Origin: Plotosus lineatus
Taxonomy: Eukaryota > Chordata > Actinopteri > Siluriformes > Plotosidae
Reading direction: 5' to 3'
NCBI GenBank assembly: GCA_024760905.1
Contig: CM045734.1
Location: 44,306,064 to 44,370,063 of the forward strand
Length of the DNA stretch: 64,000 nucleotides
Positions 44,641 to 55,010 of the stretch are shown one piece after another. The position numbers and the translations under genes were made by a program. The notes under the pieces were generated by a model. The model saw nothing but the letters and a program-made list of their open reading frames with translations. It made no database searches and was not told the origin of the DNA. The stretch's first letter is position 1. Each line of letters starts with the position of its first letter.

Positions 44641-44853
44641 GTTGTTTTTGATTGTTTTTGATGTTCTGTATTTAACAACCACCGTTTCTACAACACGTTT
44701 TCCTTACGAAGACACGCCCCTTTCCCAAGACACGCCCCCTTTTAGGTAGCGGCTGCTCCAAAGTTCCTCTTGGTGTGAGTGTGAATGTGTTGGCCTTGTG
44801 GAGGACTTATGAGCTGTCCAAGGTGTTCATTCGCTGTCTTGTAGTCGGAGTAG

Positions 44854-44859
<6 letters not shown>

Positions 44860-44885
<26 letters not shown>

Positions 44886-45012
44886 CACACACACGACTGG
44901 CCACTCGCCATGACCCCCCACACACACACACACACACACACACATTGCTGAAGAGTTACATTTACAAAGGGAGAGAGATTTTCAGTTGGTGTTTCACCAC
45001 ACACACATACAC

Positions 45013-45081
<69 letters not shown>

Positions 45082-45134
45082 CTGGCCAGTCACATTTCAG
45101 AGGGAGAGAGAGATTTTCAGTTGTCGCCATGACA

Positions 45135-45192
<58 letters not shown>

Positions 45193-45245
45193 CTGACCAG
45201 TCATATTTCAAAGGGAGAGAGAGATTTTCAGTTGTCGCCATGACA

Positions 45246-45279
<34 letters not shown>

Positions 45280-45290
45280 GACTGGCCAGT
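44860..45290 (+). repeat. minisatellite with (CA)n in every unit
   Basis: About four units, each with GACTGGCCAGTCACATTTC, a GGGAGAGAGAGATTTTCAG block, TTGTCGCCATGACACCA and a (CA)n run. Unit lengths vary from about 80 to 130 bp with the CA run. A SINE-D fragment (44770-44830) lies just upstream. Confidence 0.85.
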
Positions 45291-45295
45291 TCCAT

Positions 45296-45687
45296 TTATA
45301 AGGGAGAGAGAGTTTCACCTTGCTATACAGTTACCAGGAATTCAGCAGGAATTCAATTTCTCTGTTGGCTGCGTTGTCCATAACGTCTGTAACCCAGACT
45401 AGACCTGTCAAATGGCCAATACAGCCTTGTAATATGCAAAAGACTTTAGACTAGTCCAATATGACACCCAGTGTTGTCAAGTTAGTCATGTGACCATGTC
45501 CGACTTCAAGAATTATGGTGAATTTGTTGACATTTTCTACTGAACTTTTTTGTTGTTGATAAATTTGAAAATTGAACTGCTTTCCAGCTTTACTGAACAC
45601 CCTTTCTGAATAGCTTTCACTTTTGTGATCAGATGTAAAACAGTGCACACAGAAAACCCATACAGGCACTGGGAGAATATGCCTACA
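45296..45687. other. no recognised feature
   Basis: No gene or repeat recognised. Confidence 0.5.
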
Positions 45688-45856
45688 TTGGGGTAGTCGT
45701 AGCCTAACGCTTAGAGAAGTGACGTTGGGATTGAAAGGTTGGTTTGATTCCTGAACCAGCAGGAAATAATAAAGAGAATGAGCAGCACCTTTCCTTAATC
45801 CACGTTAAATGGCTGAGCAAGGCAACTAACACCCAACTGCTCTCCGGGCGCCACCA

Positions 45857-45906
<50 letters not shown>

Positions 45907-46008
45907 CAGTCCACTGCTCTGACTGTGTGCTTGTGTGCTCAACTTTTACGTGTGTGTGTGTGTGTTTTGCTCACTTTGAATGGGTTAAATGCCGAGGAAA
46001 TAATTTCC
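45688..46008 (+). mobile_element. SINE-H with (TG)n
   Basis: Head GGGTAGTCGTAGCCTAACGC, B-box-like GGTTTGATTCCTGAACC, CTGAGCAAGGCAACTAACAC, CCAACTGCTCTCCGGGCGCC, (TG)n at 45857-45904 and the end TGGGTTAAATGCCGAGGAAA. This arrangement is a common tRNA-type SINE of fish. Confidence 0.7.
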
Positions 46009-46030
46009 CTTACTGTATATCAAAATAATG

Positions 46031-46370
46031 GGTCAGTGATGGTCTAGTGGATAGGGTGCAGGATCGCTGATCCTGAGGTTGGGGGTTCGAGTCTCCACAG
46101 GGTTGTCACTGTCCCCTCCAGTGCAGCTAACTGGGTTATCAAAGGCGGGCCATGTCTCTCACTGTCTATGGTGAGAGGCATGTAAACGAACCATTGCTGA
46201 CTTTCGTAAAGAGTAGCTGCAAAGCCGTCAGCGTGTTTCTGTCCCTTGCTAAAGGGTTGTGACAGGAAGGGCATCCGATGTAAAAACCCATGCCAAATCA
46301 AACGTGCGAATCAGATGATTCGCTGTGGCGACTCTCGAGAACGGGAAAAAGCCGAAAAGAAAAGAAGAAG
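46031..46370 (+). mobile_element. SINE-A, full length, 15-bp duplication
   Basis: Perfect TATATCAAAATAATG repeats (46016-46030 and 46371-46385). The tail GCCGAAAAGAAAAGAAGAAG matches the RTE tails almost exactly, so this is the clearest SINE/LINE tail match in the window. Confidence 0.93.
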
Positions 46371-46505
46371 TATATCAAAATAATGATAATAAAAAAATTA
46401 AATCTTCACCAAGCCCAGTATTTAACCATCTTGTTGAAGAACAGACAAGCAAACCACTACGCTACTGTTACACTGAGTTAAATAGAATTTACCAGTTTCT
46501 TCGTA

Positions 46506-46856
46506 TGGGGCAGTGGTGGTCTAGTGGTATAAGGCACCGGATCGCTGATCCAGAGGTTGGGGGTTCGAGTCCCACTCTCCACAAGGTTGTCACTGTCCCT
46601 CCAGTGCAGCTAACTGGGTTATCAAAGGCCGGCCATGTCTCTCACTGTCTATGGTGTGAGGCATGTAAAAGAACCATTGCTGACTTTCGTAAAAAGAGTA
46701 AGCTGCAAAACCGTCAGCGTGTTTCCGCCCTGCGATGGCCTGGCAAGCTGTCCAGGGTGTACTCTGCCCTCGCCCTAAGTTGGCTGGGATGGGCACCAGC
46801 CTCCCCGTGACCCTAATTAGGATGAAGCGGTTACAGAAAATGAACTGAATGACGAA
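46506..46856 (+). mobile_element. SINE-B, full length
   Basis: CAGTTTCTTC duplicated (46493-46502 within the left flank and 46857-46866). Complete head, body, CCGCCCTGCGATGGCCTGGC and CCTAATTAGGATGAAGCGGT tail. Confidence 0.9.
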
Positions 46857-47095
46857 CAGTTTCTTCATAATGATGACGTCACGCTCATTTCAACAACAAA
46901 TTCTGATTGCAAACTGAATTCTCTGTGAAAGTCTCTACTGTGTGAGGAAAGCTCAGCTTATATTAAAGAACATCTGTTAGTGGGCAGACTTTGGGGATTA
47001 GAACATTCTTCAGTAAAATTGATTTTTCTTACTGTTTTTACATTAAAATGCATTATAACCAGAAGTAATTAAGCTTAAACAATATTCTTCTACAG

Positions 47096-47345
47096 GGATG
47101 GCATGGTGGCGTTGTGGTTAGCTCGTCCGCCTGACAACAAGAAGATGATGGGTTCAAGTCCTGGACGTTTGGGCATTTCTGTGTGGAGTTTGCATGTTCT
47201 CCCGGTGCTTGTGGGGGTTCCTTCTGGCTGCTCTGGTTTCCTCCCAACGGCAACCACATTGGGTTAATTGGATGTTTTAAATTGACCTTAGGTGTGGATA
47301 TGAGTGTAAATGGTTCAGTGTGTCTTGGCCTTGCAAGGATCCAGA
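47096..47345 (+). mobile_element. SINE-D, 3'-truncated
   Basis: GGCATGGTGGCGTTGTGGTT, the B-box GGGTTCAAGTCC, GTGTGGAGTTTGCATGTTCT and GGTTTCCTCCCAAC. The 3' tail is lost. Confidence 0.8.
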
Positions 47346-47755
47346 CGTATATCCTTGAACAGTCAAGTACATGTTGTATTTTAATCCACTTACACTGTAC
47401 TGAATCGATAGCTCATTCTGTAGAATAATAAAAGTAGGATAATGTAATTTGACTTGTGTACGGGCGACTGTATACCCAAGGAGCACTGTGTGGTTTTTAT
47501 CGGTGCCAGCGTGCTCTATTCATCTGTCTTTAAGTTGTGAAAATATTTGTGCAAAACAAATTAAAATAGTAAATGTTTAAAAATATTGTGATATTCATGT
47601 GTGTAATCTGATAAATATTGAATTATTATTATTATTTTTTTTTTATGTGAGAGTGCATGCCATTTCTGATTTGCATTCAGTGGTACAAACAGATGACCAA
47701 CGTTCACAAGGAAGTGAGTGACTGAAGTGAAAGTTTTATTTTTTAAAAAAATGTT
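47346..47755. other. no recognised feature
   Basis: AT-rich, no coding frame or repeat found. Confidence 0.5.
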
Positions 47756-47758
47756 TTA

Positions 47759-48169
47759 TACCCACATTTCACTGGAGCACGGCAGACTTACAGAGGCAAA
47801 AATGTTGTCATCCGCAAACGTTCCGCGATTATTCCCTCATCTTCCGTGTCATTCCATGTGCTTCCGTAGTTATTCCTCAAGTCCTCCTCCACTTCCGTAT
47901 GCTTCCGGCAGGCCAAAATATTCCGTGAACATCTTCAAAAGCACGTTCACGGAAAAAATTCCGTGAGTGTTCCGTGCGGTCACTTTGGCGTACTTTGGCG
48001 TACTTGTTCCGCACATGCTGTGAACGTTTTGAGAGTGTAAGAATTTCCACTTTTCTGTAGGATTTTCACCCATTTTCCGTGTAAAAATGCCAAAGCTCTT
48101 CTATAGGATGCGTTCTGCACCTTTCTGCCACAATCATTGCATATGCCGTGCTCCAGTGAAATGGGGGTA
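47759..48169. mobile_element. MITE, probably PIF/Harbinger-type
   Basis: The first 26 bases (TACCCACATTTCACTGGAGC and on) and the last 26 are inverted repeats with one mismatch. TTA (47756-47758 and 48170-48172) is a 3-bp duplication, fitting PIF/Harbinger. The interior repeats TTCCGTG/TTCCGTA many times in both orientations, and GCGTACTTTG is tandemly doubled. It has no coding capacity. Confidence 0.7.
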
Positions 48170-48214
48170 TTAAGGAAAAAGTAACAGATTATAGCCTGAA
48201 TCCTCGTGTACATG

Positions 48215-48485
48215 TACAACCCCCCCCCAGTGCGGCTAACTGGGTTATCAAAGGCGGGCCATGTTTCTCACTGTCTATGGTGAGAGGCATGTAAAAGAAC
48301 CATTTCTGGCTTTCGTAAAGAGTAGCTGCAAAGTCGTCAGCGTGTTTCTGTCCCTTGCTAAAAAGGGTTGTGACAGGAAGGGCATCCGACGTAAAAACCT
48401 CTGCCAAATCAAATGTGCGAATCAGATGATTCGCTGTGGCGACTCCCGCGAAAAAAGGGAAAAAGCCGAAAGGAAGACAGACAGA
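48215..48485 (+). mobile_element. SINE-A, 5'-truncated
   Basis: Perfect CCTCGTGTACATG repeats (48202-48214 and 48486-48498). It starts at the C-run, so the whole tRNA-like head is missing, and ends with (AGAC)n. Confidence 0.92.
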
Positions 48486-48803
48486 CCTCGTGTACATGAA
48501 AGTACTCTTCAATATACAGTACAGTACTCTATTGCTTTGAATGGGTGATTCTATAATTATTGATACCCTTCAAGTCCAAGGTGGTGAATTTGTCAATTTG
48601 ACCAAATATTATTGGTCATTACATCACACAATATTATATTATATGATAAATATTATATTATTTATATTTCTCTTTAATTTCATACAAAAAATTAACAGGT
48701 TCCATAATTTATTTTGAAAAAAAAAAAGTGCAAATTATTAGAATTTGCAGGTTTTGTGCTGTCTGATTTCTTAAATATCAAATTTGTGCTTAAAACTTAA
48801 CAA

Positions 48804-49097
48804 TTGAATACATGTGTTTATATATTATTTACCCATGAATTGTTCAAATATGATGATGACATTTATCCTGGAATCATACAAGAGGCGAACAAAACTCATG
48901 CTCAGGTAAAATGTATGCATCAAATTGGAATCAACCGCTATTACTGGCCGCTGAGGGACCATGTCCTGTGGTACTTGTATGAAGATTTACTAAGAATAAT
49001 GATCCGAGATCCCAGAACTGTGAACTGTTATTTCAGGGGGTTTCATTTTTTTGAGTGGAAGGAAACACGAACCACACAAGCATTGGACAAGTTGTGA
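48804..49097 (+). pseudogene. fragment of an unidentified protein, possibly Tudor-like
   Basis: The frame includes FKYDDDIYPGIIQEANKTHA, QVKCMHQIGINRYYWPLRDH and VLWYLYEDLLRI. The pattern YPGxI, a VKxMH strand, a WP turn and a closing W/Y-rich strand looks like a small Tudor/agenet-type beta barrel seen at the C-terminus of many uncharacterised fish proteins, from memory only. The part after about 49031 is in a MITE arm. It could be an exon piece, since GTTATTTCAG resembles a splice acceptor, or a transposon gene fragment. It has no visible start or partner exons. Confidence 0.35.
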
Positions 49098-49140
49098 AAG
49101 TAAATAATTCAGTATTAATCATCCATGATGTTTTTTATTA

Positions 49141-49501
49141 TACAATCATGATCCGAGTTACGACATACACGAGTTACGACCACCCGTACTTACGACCACG
49201 TCTAGCAGATGCCTATATGAGTTTACTGTATATGTCCAGCAGCGGGCGCGTAAGATAGTTGTGGAAGCGCAGTATCCCAGCATCTCACACTCACAGCATT
49301 CTACCAGTACACTCAGTGACGAGATTCCGTCGCAGTAACATCTGTTTTACAGTACAATTTTGCATTCATTTACTGTACACCGTTACCATGGCCCCCAACA
49401 GGAAGTCCGATTCATCAGATGGCAATTCGACCAAGAAAGCAAGGAAGGCACTGTCGTTACAGATGAAGATGAACGTGAAAGTGAAATCTCCGTCTCTCCC
49501 A

Positions 49502-49535
<34 letters not shown>

Positions 49536-50583
49536 TTCTTCCGCTTAGTCCAGGGTCGGGTCGCGGGGGCAGCAACCTCAGCAAAGAGGTCCAGACGTCC
49601 CTCTCCCGAGCCACTTCCTCCAACTCTCCCGGGGGGACACCGAGGCGGTCCCAGACAAGCCGAGAGACATAGTCCCTCCAGCGTGTTCTAGGTCGACCCC
49701 GGGGTCTCTTCCCGGTTGGACATGCCCGAAACACCACACCAGGGAGGTGTCCGGGGGGCATTCTGACCAGATGCCCGAGCCATCTCAACTGGCCCCTCTC
49801 AATGCGGAGGAGCAGCGGATCTACTCCGAGCTCTCCCCGGATGGTTGAGCTTCTCACCCTATCTCTAAGGGAGAACCTCGCCACCCGGCGAAGGAAGCTC
49901 ATTTCAGCCGCTTGTATCCGTGATCTTGTTCTTTCGGTCATTACCCAAAGCTCGTGACCATAGGTGAGGGTTGGAACGTAGATCGACTGGTAAATTGAGA
50001 GCTTCACCTTGCGGCTCAGCTCCTTTTTCACCATGACGGACCGGTACAGGCACCGCTTAACAGCAGAGGCTGCAGCAATCCGTCTGTCGATCTCTCGCTC
50101 CATCCTTCCCTCACTCATAAACAAGACCCTAAGATACTTAAACTCCTCCACTTGGGGCAGGACCTCATTCCCGACCCGGAGGGTGCATTCCACCATTGTC
50201 CGACTGAGAACCATGGCCTCGGACTTGGAGGTACTCTCCCACTCCACGGTGTCGACAATTTTGAAGGACAAGCACCGCATTAAGGAAGCAGTGAAAGCTG
50301 CAGCCCCGATTAAGTCAACTATCATCACAAAACAGTGAGAGGGACCGATTGCAGAGATGGAAAAGTTGCTGTCCACGTGGTTGGAAGATAATAGGCAAAG
50401 AAACGTGAAAGTGATGTTGCGAGCAGTGCAAAGTAAGGCCAGAAGTTTATTTCGTGTGTTGAAGGAACGTGCAGGTGAAGAATACACTTCACATGAATTC
50501 ATAGCGAGTGCTGGGTGAATGGGATCCGACTTACGACTGGTTGGTCGGAACCGATCTAGGTCGTAACTCGGATAGTGAGTGTA
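49141..50583 (+). mobile_element. Tigger/pogo transposon, internally deleted, split by a LINE
   Basis: The ends TACAATCATGATCCGAGTTA and AACTCGGATAGTGAGTGTA are inverted repeats sharing ATCCGAGTTACGAC, with TA at both ends. Coding remnants on the plus strand: MAPNRKSDSSDGNSTKKARK (from 49388), typical of Tigger/jerky proteins; STVSTILKDKHRIKEAVKAA (about 50245-50304); then MEKLLSTWLEDNRQRNVKVM and EYTSHEFIASAGW (50357-50517), the CENP-B-like second DNA-binding domain. A TGA near 50336 and a frame change break it. The DDE catalytic domain is gone, so it is nonautonomous. Confidence 0.85.
49507..50246 (-). mobile_element. Rex3-like LINE, 5'-truncated, inside Tigger
   Basis: CTCTCCCACTCCA is perfectly duplicated (49494-49506 and 50234-50246). 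The minus strand keeps an open frame through the C-terminal domain: EFKYLRVLFMSEGRMEREID, YVPTLTYGHELWVMTERTRS, GQLRWLGHLVRMPPGHLPG, RPRGRPRTRWRDYVSRLVWD and SLLRLLPPRPDPG. It ends CGGAAGAA with a (GAT)n tail. Rex3, an RTE-clade fish LINE, is known for GATG-type tails, so I assign it there with moderate certainty. Confidence 0.85.
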
Positions 50584-50668
50584 TATTTGAATTAACTACA
50601 TTCACAACTTGTCCAATACCTGTGTACTTCATGTTTTCCTCACACTCAACAAAATGAACCCCCTGAAA

Positions 50669-51308
50669 TGATAGATTTACGTAATAATGTTATGTCAACT
50701 GGTTCCACACAATAACTTTGCATTACCTTTATTTGACTTCTAACGTTTTTGGCCAATTTAATGAATTGCTTTGAGTGTAATGTACTTAACTCAGTTTTAA
50801 GGTTAACTCGGGGGAAAGAGAGCGAGAGGACTGAGAAGAATAACCTAAGGATGGAGATAAAGAAGGGAAGAGACGACAGGGGAGAAGGCAAATAAAAAAA
50901 GAAGAATAAAAGGAGAGGAGTGAGGATGAAAGGGAGAAGCGGAGAAATGACAATGGGGAAAAATGAGTGAAGGAAGAACAGATCAACGGAAGAATCAACA
51001 AAGCAGAAGGGACTGACGGGAGGCGATGGGGAATGTTAAAAAAAAACATTCAATTGAAAATAAATCAAACAAAATAAAGTTTTGGTCTCAAAGAAAGGTT
51101 TCTCTCTTCTTCTAATGTGTCCTATCAACTGTGTTACTTCTGTCCACTGTGTGTATGATTTTTGTGCCAAAATTACTTTAAATGTTGGATAAATTATAAT
51201 ATAAATGATGAGGGACATTTCTAGAGAGTGATGACTTACAAATTAATGTTGAGTAACTTTTAAATTGAGTAATATGGATTTATATTGAAAAAAAAAAAAT
51301 CATTATCA
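50669..51308. other. purine-rich noncoding stretch
   Basis: 50810-51030 is almost all A and G on the plus strand (AAAGAAGGGAAGAGACGACA and similar). No repeat unit and no coding frame I support. Confidence 0.5.
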
Positions 51309-51323
51309 TTAATGATGATATCC

Positions 51324-51697
51324 TAAACTACTTTTCCTTTTTTCTCAGGGGTCGCCTTACGTCGGATGCCCTTCCTGACACAACCCTATAGCAAGGGACA
51401 GAAACACGCTACTCTTTACGAAAGTCCGCAATGGTTCTTTTACATGAACCTCTTACCATAGACAGTCAGAGACATGTCCGGCCTTTGAGAACCCAGTTAG
51501 CTGCACTGGGGGTGGGATGGGGTGGGGTGGGAGTGGGGTGGGGATGGGGTGGGGTGGGGGTGGGATGGGGTGGGGGTGGGGTGAGAGTGGGGTGGGGTGG
51601 GGGATGGGACAGTGACAACCTTTTGGAGACTGGGCCTCGAACCCCCAACATTAGGATTAGCAATACAGCGCCCTTTACCACCAGGCCACCACTGCCC
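51324..51697 (-). mobile_element. SINE-A with expanded G-rich tract
   Basis: TTAATGATGATATCC (51309-51323) and TTAATGATAATATCC (51698-51712) flank it. The C-run after the tRNA-like head has expanded to about 110 bp of GGGGT/GGGAT repeats on the plus strand (51507-51610). Confidence 0.85.
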
Positions 51698-51712
51698 TTA
51701 ATGATAATATCC

Positions 51713-52197
51713 CAATGATGATAATTATATTCAAAAGAGTTAGATAAATAACAACAAAATCCTGGATGAATAGACCCAAGAGGTTGCGAACAAGTGTTTT
51801 ATTAAATACGCAGTACGTATTTCATTAGTGTCTTCTACGACACAACTTTTGCCTGTAACACAGTCGACATAATAATGAACCAGGTGCTTATTCTGATTTG
51901 AATATTTAAGAAATAATTCGAGCTGAAGCTTGCCAACTAATGGATGTCACACAATCCAGGGACACACTATAGAAACAAATGGAATATTACAACAAATAAC
52001 ACAGTGATTTTTTCACTTTTAGATTGATCTGAACTGTAGCTCTATTTATGGAATCAATCAGAAATATTTAAATATTTACATCATCATTGATTCATATTCA
52101 GAATGTTTCACTGATCCCGGAGGAAATTGTGTGCACACAGTTGTACCATACCAAGTACCGTAAAGAACAAGATAAAGATAAAAGTCATGAAAAATCT

Positions 52198-52283
<86 letters not shown>

Positions 52284-52492
52284 CACACACACAGAACTCT
52301 GAGTGATATGTACAGTATTATCAATATGATAAACAGTAGAATTCAATATATAACAGTGTGTGTGTGTGTGTGTGTGTGTGTTTGTGTGTAAGTTTAAAAT
52401 TCAATTTAAATTTAGTTCAATTTAGTTAAATTTAGTTAGTAATATCTATATAAATAAATAAAGAAGAAATCCTGTTAGTGAGTGATATTGTG
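51713..52492. other. noncoding with (CA)n and (TG)n
   Basis: (CA)n with rare CG at 52199-52293 and (TG)n at 52357-52391. The short block GTACAGTATTATCAATATGA (52311) recurs at 53115, which indicates a local duplication. Otherwise unrecognised. Confidence 0.6.
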
Positions 52493-52800
52493 GGGCCGGT
52501 GGTGTAGTGGTTAGAGTGTTGGGCTCATGATCGGGAGGTTGTGAGTTCAAATCCCACTGAGACCCTCACTGTACTAAGACCCCTGGGCAAGGTCTCAACC
52601 ACAAGTGTGCCTCTGTTCACCCAGCAGTATAAATGGGTACCAGTAAAAATATACTGGGAAGGCAACCTGCGATGGACTAGCGTCCCATCCAGGAGGAGTT
52701 CAACTTCTGATTGCTTCACGCTACGGAAACCGGGGATAAGCACCGGCCTGATGAGCCGCTAGGCTCGAGTATAAAAACCCAAACAGTTAATCAATCAAAA
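52493..52800 (+). mobile_element. SINE-E, copy 2
   Basis: Head GGGCCGGTGGTGTAGTGGTT with GGGCTCATGATCGGGAGG (CAT anticodon-like loop, so tRNA-Met-like) and B-box GTGAGTTCAAATCCC. The body includes CCCAGCAGTATAAATGGGTA and GGGGATAAGCACCGGCC. Confidence 0.8.
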
Positions 52801-52809
52801 TCAAATACT

Positions 52810-53105
52810 GGGGCCGGGGGTGTATTGGTGAGGGTACTGAGCTCATGATCAGGAGGTTGTGTGTTCAATTCCCAATTAAATCCCACTGTGTTAAGACCCC
52901 TGGGAAAGATCTTAACTGCAAGTTGTGGCTCTGTTTCACCCAGCAGTATAAATGGGTACCAGTAAAAATATACTGGGAAGGTAACTTGTGACGGACTAGC
53001 GTCCCATCCCGGAGGAGTTGTACTCCTGGTAGCTTCGCGCTACAGAAACTGGGAATAAGCACCGGCCTCATGAGCCACTAGGCTCGGTTTGAAAAAGCCC
53101 AACAG
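52810..53105 (+). mobile_element. SINE-E, copy 3
   Basis: Same order as copy 2 with more substitutions and a small insertion at the B-box (CAATTCCCAATTAAATCCC). The two copies are in direct tandem, about 317 bp apart. Confidence 0.8.
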
Positions 53106-53180
53106 TGAGTGACATGTACAGTATTATCAGTACGATAAACAGTAGAATTAAATATCACAGTGAGTGCTGTTGCTACTATA

Positions 53181-53677
53181 GGGGCCAGTGGTGGTCTAGT
53201 GGTATAGTGCGCTGGATCGCTGATCCAAAGGTTGGGGGTTCGAGTCCCACTCTCCACAGGGTTGTCACTGTCCCCCCCAGTGCAGCTAACTGGGTTATCA
53301 AAGGTGGGCCATGTCTGTCACTGTCTATGGTGAGAGGCATGTAAAAGAACCATTGCTGACTTTCGTAAAGAGTAGCTGCAAAGTCGTCAGCGTGTTTCTG
53401 TCCCTTGCTAAAAAGGGTTGTGACAGGAAGGGAATCCGACGTAAAAACCTCTGCCAAATCAAACGTGCGAATCAGATGATTCGCTTTGGCGACTCCCGAG
53501 TAAAAGGGAAAAAAAGCCGAAAGGAAGACAGAATAACAATAAACATATAGGGGCAGTGGTGGTCTAGTGGTATAGTGCGCTGGATCGCTGATCCAAAGGT
53601 TGGGGGTTCGAGTCCCACTCTCCACAGGGTTGTCACTGACTCCCGAGTAAAAGGGAAAAAGCCAAAAGGAAGACAGA
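53181..53677 (+). mobile_element. dimeric SINE-A with a 23-bp duplication
   Basis: The first unit, 53181-53529, is a complete SINE-A. A linker of about 20 bp (AATAACAATAAACATATA) follows. The second unit, 53549-53677, is a tRNA-like head joined directly to the last 40 bp of the 3' end (TTGTCACTG to CTCCCGAGTAAAAGGG). One perfect 23-bp direct repeat (53158-53180 and 53678-53700) encloses both, so they appear to have inserted as one unit. Confidence 0.88.
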
Positions 53678-53700
53678 CAGTGAGTGCTGTTGCTACTATA

Positions 53701-54087
53701 TGGAGGATTTTGTATAGTTAATGACCGACAGGCAGGAATGATGTCCTGTGTTGTTCAATGGAGCATTTAGGTGATATCAGTCTCTCACTGAACCTGCTCC
53801 TGTGACTGATCAGTATATTGTGAAGGTATTGTTCAATATTACTTTTATTTTGGCCAATATTCCCCTCTCCGCCACTACCATCAGAGAGTTGAGTTCCATC
53901 CCCACAATGTTACAGACCTTGCAGATCAGCTTGTTCAGTCCGTTTGCATCACATATATATATAAATACTGAATACAGCTAAATTGAAAAAGAAGACCAAC
54001 AATTTGACAGTATAATAAGACTCTGAATTTATTTTTAAACGACATTGTCATAACAAAGTTATTTATTAATAAGAAAAGTACTTCTTA
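53701..54087. other. no recognised feature
   Basis: AT-rich, no gene or repeat recognised. It may be part of the hAT remnant to its right. Confidence 0.45.
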
Positions 54088-54755
54088 CTATTGCGACTTC
54101 TGGTGCTGCATGGTTTTGCTGATGGCTTTGTAGTCTGGTTGATACGTGCTGAGGTTCAGCTTCATGCAGGGGTTTATGCTTCCATCTATTATCCGTGACC
54201 ACAGCTTGGTCTTGATGTTTTTCAGGTGAGAAGGACTACTCGCGTGCGCATGTGGAGCCAAACATGGTCAATACGACAGGACTCACACTGCAGTGTTTAT
54301 GTGACAGGAAGCGCGTCCCAGGTTTTGGCAATCAGCTGGTCTGCGGGTTGGAGTTTCTCCATGTCTGTCCATTTGTGTTTCGTGCAAATGAGTCGATCAA
54401 AAACGAGGGAAATTTACCTCTTTACTCAAAAACAACACGCGCAGGTGGGGATGTTGTTATAATCCAATAAAATTAGAGTTTCAAGGTTTCGGACCCGCCC
54501 GCACACTGGCGTACAGAAAGGATTGGCTCTCCGCTGCGCGCTACAGTGACGGGGCATTGAAAATAAATGATGATTTAAAAGCGCGAGATTTATTCATTTG
54601 TTTTTGTTTTATTTGATGGCATTTTTTCATATTTTCATTTAAATGACAATGAAATTATGTATTCATTATTCTGTTAAGAAAAGCCACCTGATTTATCTGA
54701 GAGCCAGATACAGTTATCAAAAGGGCCACATCCGGCTCGCGAGCCATAGGCACAG
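54088..54755 (-). pseudogene. hAT transposase C-terminal remnant with a hAT-like end
   Basis: On the minus strand 54222-54088 reads NIKTKLWSRIIDGSINPCMK, LNLSTYQPDYKAIS and a QHQKSQ stop. This fits the C-terminal end of GTF2IRD2/Charlie8-like hAT transposases (NxK, RLTD, YxPDY, KxxQ-S pattern). The block GGCCACATCCGGCTCGCGAG (54725-54744) resembles hAT subterminal sequence. Most of the transposase is deleted and the far end is not identified. Confidence 0.5.
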
Positions 54756-54877
54756 AGGATAGTGTTGGCCAAAACAGACTCATAGAACATCCTGAGCAGT
54801 GTTCAAGTGTCAAATCTAATTTTGGAAAAGGTTTGCTCCTGACTTCACAGATGAGTTTAACTTCATCCAGATCTTCA

Positions 54878-55010
54878 AATCTAAATCCATGTAGAACTGT
54901 GAGAAGAAACCAGAGTACCCAGAGGAAGCATGTCTTCAATGAGCCCATGACTTCAAGCCAGGACCTTCTTATCATGTGAGGCTGACCTGATAACCACTGC
55001 AACCCTTTAG
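54878..55010 (-). mobile_element. SINE-D fragment
   Basis: The minus strand has GGGTTGCAGTGGTTATCAGG, AAGAAGGTCCTGGCTTGAAG and GGTACTCTGGTTTCTTCTCA. The 3' half is missing. Confidence 0.65.

Larger units (their letters stand above)
49031..50668. mobile_element. foldback MITE, split by a Tigger insertion
   Basis: 49031-49111 and 50588-50668 are inverted repeats of about 81 bp and roughly 80% identity. The ends are TTTCAGGGGG / CCCCCTGAAA, and ATTGGACAAGTTGTGAA is shared inside. The Tigger element lies between the arms. The superfamily is not established because I see no clear flanking duplication. Confidence 0.65.

Noticed and set aside
49531..50502. 323-codon minus-strand frame as one protein
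   Set aside because: Only the part inside 49507-50246 is the Rex3-like LINE. The first residues are antisense Tigger sequence joined by chance.
52301..53165. Segmental duplication of the SINE-E region
   Set aside because: The repeated GTACAGTATTATCA block before each SINE is short; two independent SINE-E insertions beside a small local duplication explain it as well.
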